From positions 1-64,000 of the forward strand of contig NZ_JAFREP010000019.1 in the NCBI RefSeq assembly GCF_017377855.1: a stretch of 64,000 bases of DNA, given 5' to 3'. Position numbers and translations under genes: made by a program. How positions within the stretch are numbered: position 1 is the stretch's first letter; every line of letters begins with the position of its first letter. Under the pieces are notes generated by a model. That model saw only the letters and a program-made list of their open reading frames with translations, did no database searches and was not told the DNA's origin. This stretch comes from Acanthopleuribacter pedis. Its GTDB lineage: Bacteria; Acidobacteriota; Holophagae; Acanthopleuribacterales; Acanthopleuribacteraceae. Shown here piece after piece: positions 39,801-45,800 of the stretch.

Positions 39801-42800
39801 CGAGATTTGGATTGGCGGCGCCAATGTCGGCCTGGGTTACGTCAACCAACCCGAACTCACCAAGGCGCGCTTTACCGCCACCAAAAACCTACCGGACAAA
39901 ACCGTGTACCGCACCGGCGACCGCGGACGCTGGACCGAGGACGGGCTGCTTGAATTTATCGGTCGGGCCGACGAACAGGTCAAAATACGCGGTTACCGTG
40001 TGGAATTCAGCGAGATTCGCCGCGCCTTGGAAAGCCACGGGTCCGTCAACGAATCGGCCGTTATTGTTTGGACCGATCCCGAGGGCGATACCCAGATGCT
40101 CGCCTATTACGCGTCGCGTCCGCGCGTGGCCGCCTCGGTACTGCGCCAGTACATTGCGGCGCGGCTGCCCGCCTACATGGTGCCCGTCTTTATGTTCCCG
40201 CTGGATCATTTACCCAAAACCCACACCGGTAAGTTGGACCGCGCCGCGTTGCCGCGTCCCATCCCACGACGCGGCACCAAGGTTCATCCCCCGGCCGAAC
40301 CCACCAACGCCGTGGAGAAACGGTTACAAGATCTGTGGCAGGACGTGCTCGGCACCGTCCCCATCGGCATCGATGATCCCTTTTTCGAACTGGGCGGGAC
40401 CAGCTTGAAGGCCATGCGTTTGGTTCACGAAATTCACACCAAGCTGGGTTTCCAAATCCGGCCCCGCGATTTATTTCAGGCCGGCACCATCCGGCGCCTT
40501 GCCGCCGAAGCGGAAAGCTTCCCGCGCGGACCGCTCCAGCCCCTACCCGCGAGCGGTCCCGCGGCGCACCACCCCGTCGGCGACGGGCAACTACGTCTGT
40601 GGCTGCACCAGCAAAACGAACCAAACGATGTGAGTTACAACGTCACCGCTTTTTACGAGGTGAAGGGCGCCTGTTACGGCAGTCTCTTCCGCAAGGCCGT
40701 CGAAACCTTGGTGGCCCGTCACGAAATTTTGCGTACCACCTACCGCCTGATCAACGATGAGCTGCGCCAAATCGTGGGCGAGGCCCGCTCCGGTATTCAG
40801 GTCATGGATCTGAGCCATCTCAATGAAGAGGACCGCCACATCGAAGCAGAACACATTGCCTGCCGCGAGGCCGAAACCCCTTTTGATTTGGCGACCGGCC
40901 CCGTGCTGCGCGCCACCTTGGTTCGCTTCGACGACACCCATTATTTGATTCTGCTGAACATCCACCATATCGCCGTTGACGGCCTATCCCTCCGGTTCTT
41001 AGTCGAAGAATTACAACTTTTGTACCACGCTTTAATTAACGATTACCCAAACCCACTCGAACTTAAGCGCCGCCAGTATCGCGACGCCGTCGCCTACCTG
41101 CGGCGCAGCCGCGGCCCAGAGCTGCTCGCGGCCCAGCGCACTTATTGGCGCGCGCATCTTACGCCCCTGCCCGCCCCGCTCAAGCTTCCCACCTTCCAAC
41201 CGAGACCGCCCGTGAAGGACAGCTCAGGGGCGATCCATTTCGTTTCTCTCGGCGAGACCCTGGGTCGTGACTTGGCGCGGTTCGCCGCAAAGCAAAATAA
41301 ATCCCTGTTCATGGTACTCCACGCGCTGGTGAACACCCTGCTTTATCGCTACACCGGCCAGGAAGACATCGTCATCGGCACCCCCGACGCGGGCAGAGAC
41401 CACCCCGAGCTCGCCGACCAAGTCGGTTATTTCGTCAACATGCTGCCCCTGCGCACCCGGGTCGACGGCAACCAAAGCTTCGCCGCGCTATTGGACGCGA
41501 GTGCCGAGATCGCGATGGCCGCCTACGACCACGCGGCCCTGCCATTCGACGACGTGGTCGCCGCGGTCAACCCGCCCACCGACCTCTCGCGTTCACCGCT
41601 GTTCGACGTTGTCCTTGTGCTCCAGGACGGCGTTGAAGACATGCCCGATCTGGACGGTTTATCCCTAAAACCCTATCCCTGCCGCCACATCAACAGCCGC
41701 TTCGACCTAACTTTTAACATCACCCAAAACGGGTCCGACCTGATGTTGGCCCTTGAATACCGAACCGCATTGTTCGAGCCGAAATTTATGGCCCGCTGCG
41801 GTCGCCATTTCCTCGAACTGGCCGAGCAAGTTTGCCGCCGCCCAGAGCAACGCATCGCCTGCTTTAACCTGCTCCACCAAAGCGAATGGCAACGCCTGGA
41901 ATCCTTCCAAAATGTGGCCGGCCTGACCCTACCCAACGTGGACACCATGACCCTGTTTGGGGAACGGGCCAAACAATACGCCGACGAACTCGCCGTTTTT
42001 TCCCGCAAACAAAAATTGACCTATGCCGAATTAGACCACTACGCCAACGGGCTCGCCTACACCCTGCTCAAACGCAAAGAGCTAAAGGGACGCGAGCCCG
42101 TGGTTGCCGTGTTGTGCGAACCAAACGCATCCGCCGTCGTGTTTCTACTCGCGATCCTCAAAGCCGGCGCGGTTTACCTGCCGATCAGCCAGGCCGTTCC
42201 CGGTGATCGCGCCCTCGCGATGCTCCAGGACGCCGGCGCGGTACTCCTGATCGGTCCCGAACATCTCTACCGGGACCTGCAAGCTTGGCTCGAGGATCCG
42301 CTCGAAATCCCGGTCCTGATCCAAAACAAGCTACCCCGGCCCCGCAAGAAACTGACCCGCCCGCCGGTCGACCTCGACCAAGCCGCAACCATCATTTTCA
42401 CTTCTGGTTCCACCGGACGACCCAAGGGTGTTGTCAGCACCCATCGTGGTTTGATCAACACCGCGCTGGACCAGGGTCGCGCCTTCGAAATCAGCCCACG
42501 CGACCGCCTGCTCAAGTTGGCCGATCTCGGTTTTGACGCCTCGCTGTACGAAACCTTCATCGCCTTGTTCCACGGCGCCTCGCTGTACTGCGTCGATTAC
42601 GAAACCTACCGCGACCAGAACCACTTCCTCGCATACATCGCCGAAAACGAAATCTCATGGGCCTTGATGCCGCCCGCCTACATGCGCACCTTGGACCGCA
42701 AAGACCTGCCCACCTTGAAGTTCCTCATTTCAGCCGGGGAGAGTGGCGATCCGGGAGACCTGCGTTACTACGCCCAAACCAAAACCGTGATTAACGCCTA

Positions 42801-45800
42801 CGGCCCAACCGAAACCTCCGTTTGCGCCTCCAACCACTTCGTGGAGCCGCACCGTCGCTATCCCTTCGGCGTGCCGCTCGGGCATCCCCTCGCCAATTGC
42901 GAGCTTTGGGTCCTCAACCAACAGTTCATGCCGATGCCCATCGGGGTCACCGGCGAGATTGCCATCGGTGGGCCCGGTCTGGCACGCGGTTACCTCGATC
43001 CACGCTGGACCGCCGAACGTTTTGTGCCTCACCCCTTCTCACACGGCGAACGGCTGTACCTAACCGGCGATCTCGGATTCTGGAACGAGCAAGGCGAACT
43101 TGTGTTTATGGGTCGCCGTGACAACCAGGTGAGTTTGCACGGGTTTCGGATAGAATGCGGCGAGGTGGCCCATGCCCTGCGGGACAACCCCCGGGTTAAG
43201 GACGCCTACGTCATGGTTCGCGAGGTCGCCGCCAACCTTCACCTCACCGCCTACATCGTGCAACAAACGCCGGTCACCGCCGATGAATTGCGCCACCACC
43301 TATTGCACCGCCTCATTTCTTACATGGTCCCCAGTCATTACATTTTCCTGGAGGCGCTCCCGCTTACCGCCAACGGCAAAATCGACGTCAAGCGCCTGCC
43401 TGAACCCACGCGCGGCGGAATTCGTCCCGACGACCTCGATCCACCCCGTGACCGCTTCGAACAAATGCTGTTCGATCTGTTTTGTCTGATCCTCAACCTC
43501 GAGGAAGTCAGTCTGTACGATCATTTCTTTGAGCTGGGTGGCCATAGTCTATCCGCCATCAAATTAAAAACGTTGCTTTTGGAGCATTACGGCATCACCC
43601 TACACCCGCGCGCCGTCTTCGAGAACCCAACCATCGCCGATTTGGCCCAGCACCTGCGCGACCAAGAAAAATTACGGCGCACCCGTAAACAGACCGTTGA
43701 ACCGCCGATCCCACGTTACGACCACGGCGGCAGCGAAACCTACCCGGCCTCTTTCGCCCAACAACGCATGTGGGTCCAACACCACCTGGGTTCCCCCGCG
43801 TACCACCTCAGCGCGGCATTTTGGGTCGAAGGTTTGCTGGATGTCGTCCGCCTGCGCACGGCCCTGCAAATCCTCATTCAAACCCACGGCGTCCTACGTA
43901 CCGCCTTCTTCGAACGTGACGGCCAGGCCTGGCAAAAGCTGGTTGCAGTTGAGCAAGCACTTGATTTTAAGGTGGTTGATATCCAGGATGATTGTGCCGA
44001 CGCCGACGATGTCGATGAGGCCAAAATCGCCAAAGCCTACGCGCTTACCCAACAAGCCGTCGCCGCGCCCTTCGATCTCGGCGCCGGAAAACCCCTGCGC
44101 GTCAGGCTGGTCCAACTCAGCGATGATTATTTCCTGCTTGCGCTAACCATCCACCACATCATCGCCGACGGCTGGACCCTGGCGCTCTTTGTGCGCCAAT
44201 TAAACGAATTAATGACCCGCGCCGGCGATCCCGACCACACCCCCGAACCACCGGCCCTCGGTTACGGCGATTGGGCCGCCTGGCAACGGGCCCGCTTTGC
44301 CGAACCAGACGAGGCCGTCAACCGGGCACGTGAATTTTGGCACACCCATTTCAATCCCTTGCCACCGCTCACCCTGCTGCCGACCGACCATCCCCGCGGC
44401 GGTATTCGCACCTACGCCGGGGACAGCTTGCAAACCGTCTTCGACAAAGAACTGGGCGGGGCGATGCGCAAACTGGCGGCACGTCAAGGCGCGAGCAGTT
44501 ACACGACCTGGCTCACCCTCTTCGCCATTTTGCTCTACCGCCAAAGTTCCGCCCGTGATTGGGTCGTCGGCACCGTTGTTTCCGGCCGTGAACGCACCGA
44601 GACCGACGCCGTTTTGGGTTTGTTTGCCAACACCTTGGCTCTGCCAATCCACGTTGATCCGCGCGATTCCTTCAAACAATTGCTGCGCAAAACCCACCAA
44701 CTCTGTAACCGCGCCATCGAATACGGCGAATACCCCTTCGACCTACTGGTCAGCGAACTCGATCCGCCCCGTGACCTGGCCCACCATCCGCTCTTCGACG
44801 TCATGTTCTCCTGGCAAAACCAGGACATCGAGGATTTGGATTTCGGTCCCGCTATTCAGTTCACCCCCTCGCGCCAGAGCGAGCCCATCTGCATGTTTGA
44901 CATTACCCTGCAAATGCGTGACACCCTCGACGGCACCCTCGAATTGGACCTGATATGGCGCAAGGACCTTTACTCACGGGCGCGCATGGCCGAACTGCTC
45001 GCCCAGTTCCAACAGCTCGCCGGATCCGCCCTTGCCGCCGCTCACGAACCTGTCGGTTACCTGTCTTTTATTCCGCCCGCCCGCCGCGATTTGATCCAAC
45101 GCCGTTTCGCCCAAGCCCGCGTCGCCAACTACCCGCGCCACCTTTCCCTGGCCCAATTGATCGAAACGCGTGCCCAACAGTTCCATGACCGCATCGCCTT
45201 GGTCGCCGCCGGTGAAAAAATCACCTATGCCACCCTACTCAACCAAGCCCGCGAAATTGCCCACGCCTTGTGGCAGCGCGACATTCGTCTGGAGCAACCC
45301 GTCACCGTGTCGCTCGACCGAACCCACACCGAATGGATCCAGTGTTTGCTGGGTATTGTGCTCGCCGGCGGCGTGTTCCACTACATCGACCCGGAATTAC
45401 CGCTAAACCGCCGTCTCGCCCTGTTGGTCGAAGCCCAATCTACCTTATTGTTCGGGAACCGCGAGGATTGGCCCGAGGAAGAGATCGCCGAGTTAGAAGT
45501 CAAATTCACAACGCCCACCTTGCTCCACGAGGATGGTCGCGAACCCGCCCATCACGACGAATTGCCCATTCCCTCGGCCGCAAACCTAGCCTATTTGGTA
45601 GCGACCTCCGGCACCTACGGCACGCCCAAGTTGGTTATGGTCGAAGCGCGCGCTTTGATCAACAGCACCTTCGCCAAAATGGACACCTACCAAATTAGCG
45701 ACCAAGACCACGTGCTCCAATTTGCAGCACCTACCTTTGACGTCGCTTTGTCCGAGGTCTTCACCACCTTTTTTAGCGGCGCTTGCTTGGTGCTGATGGA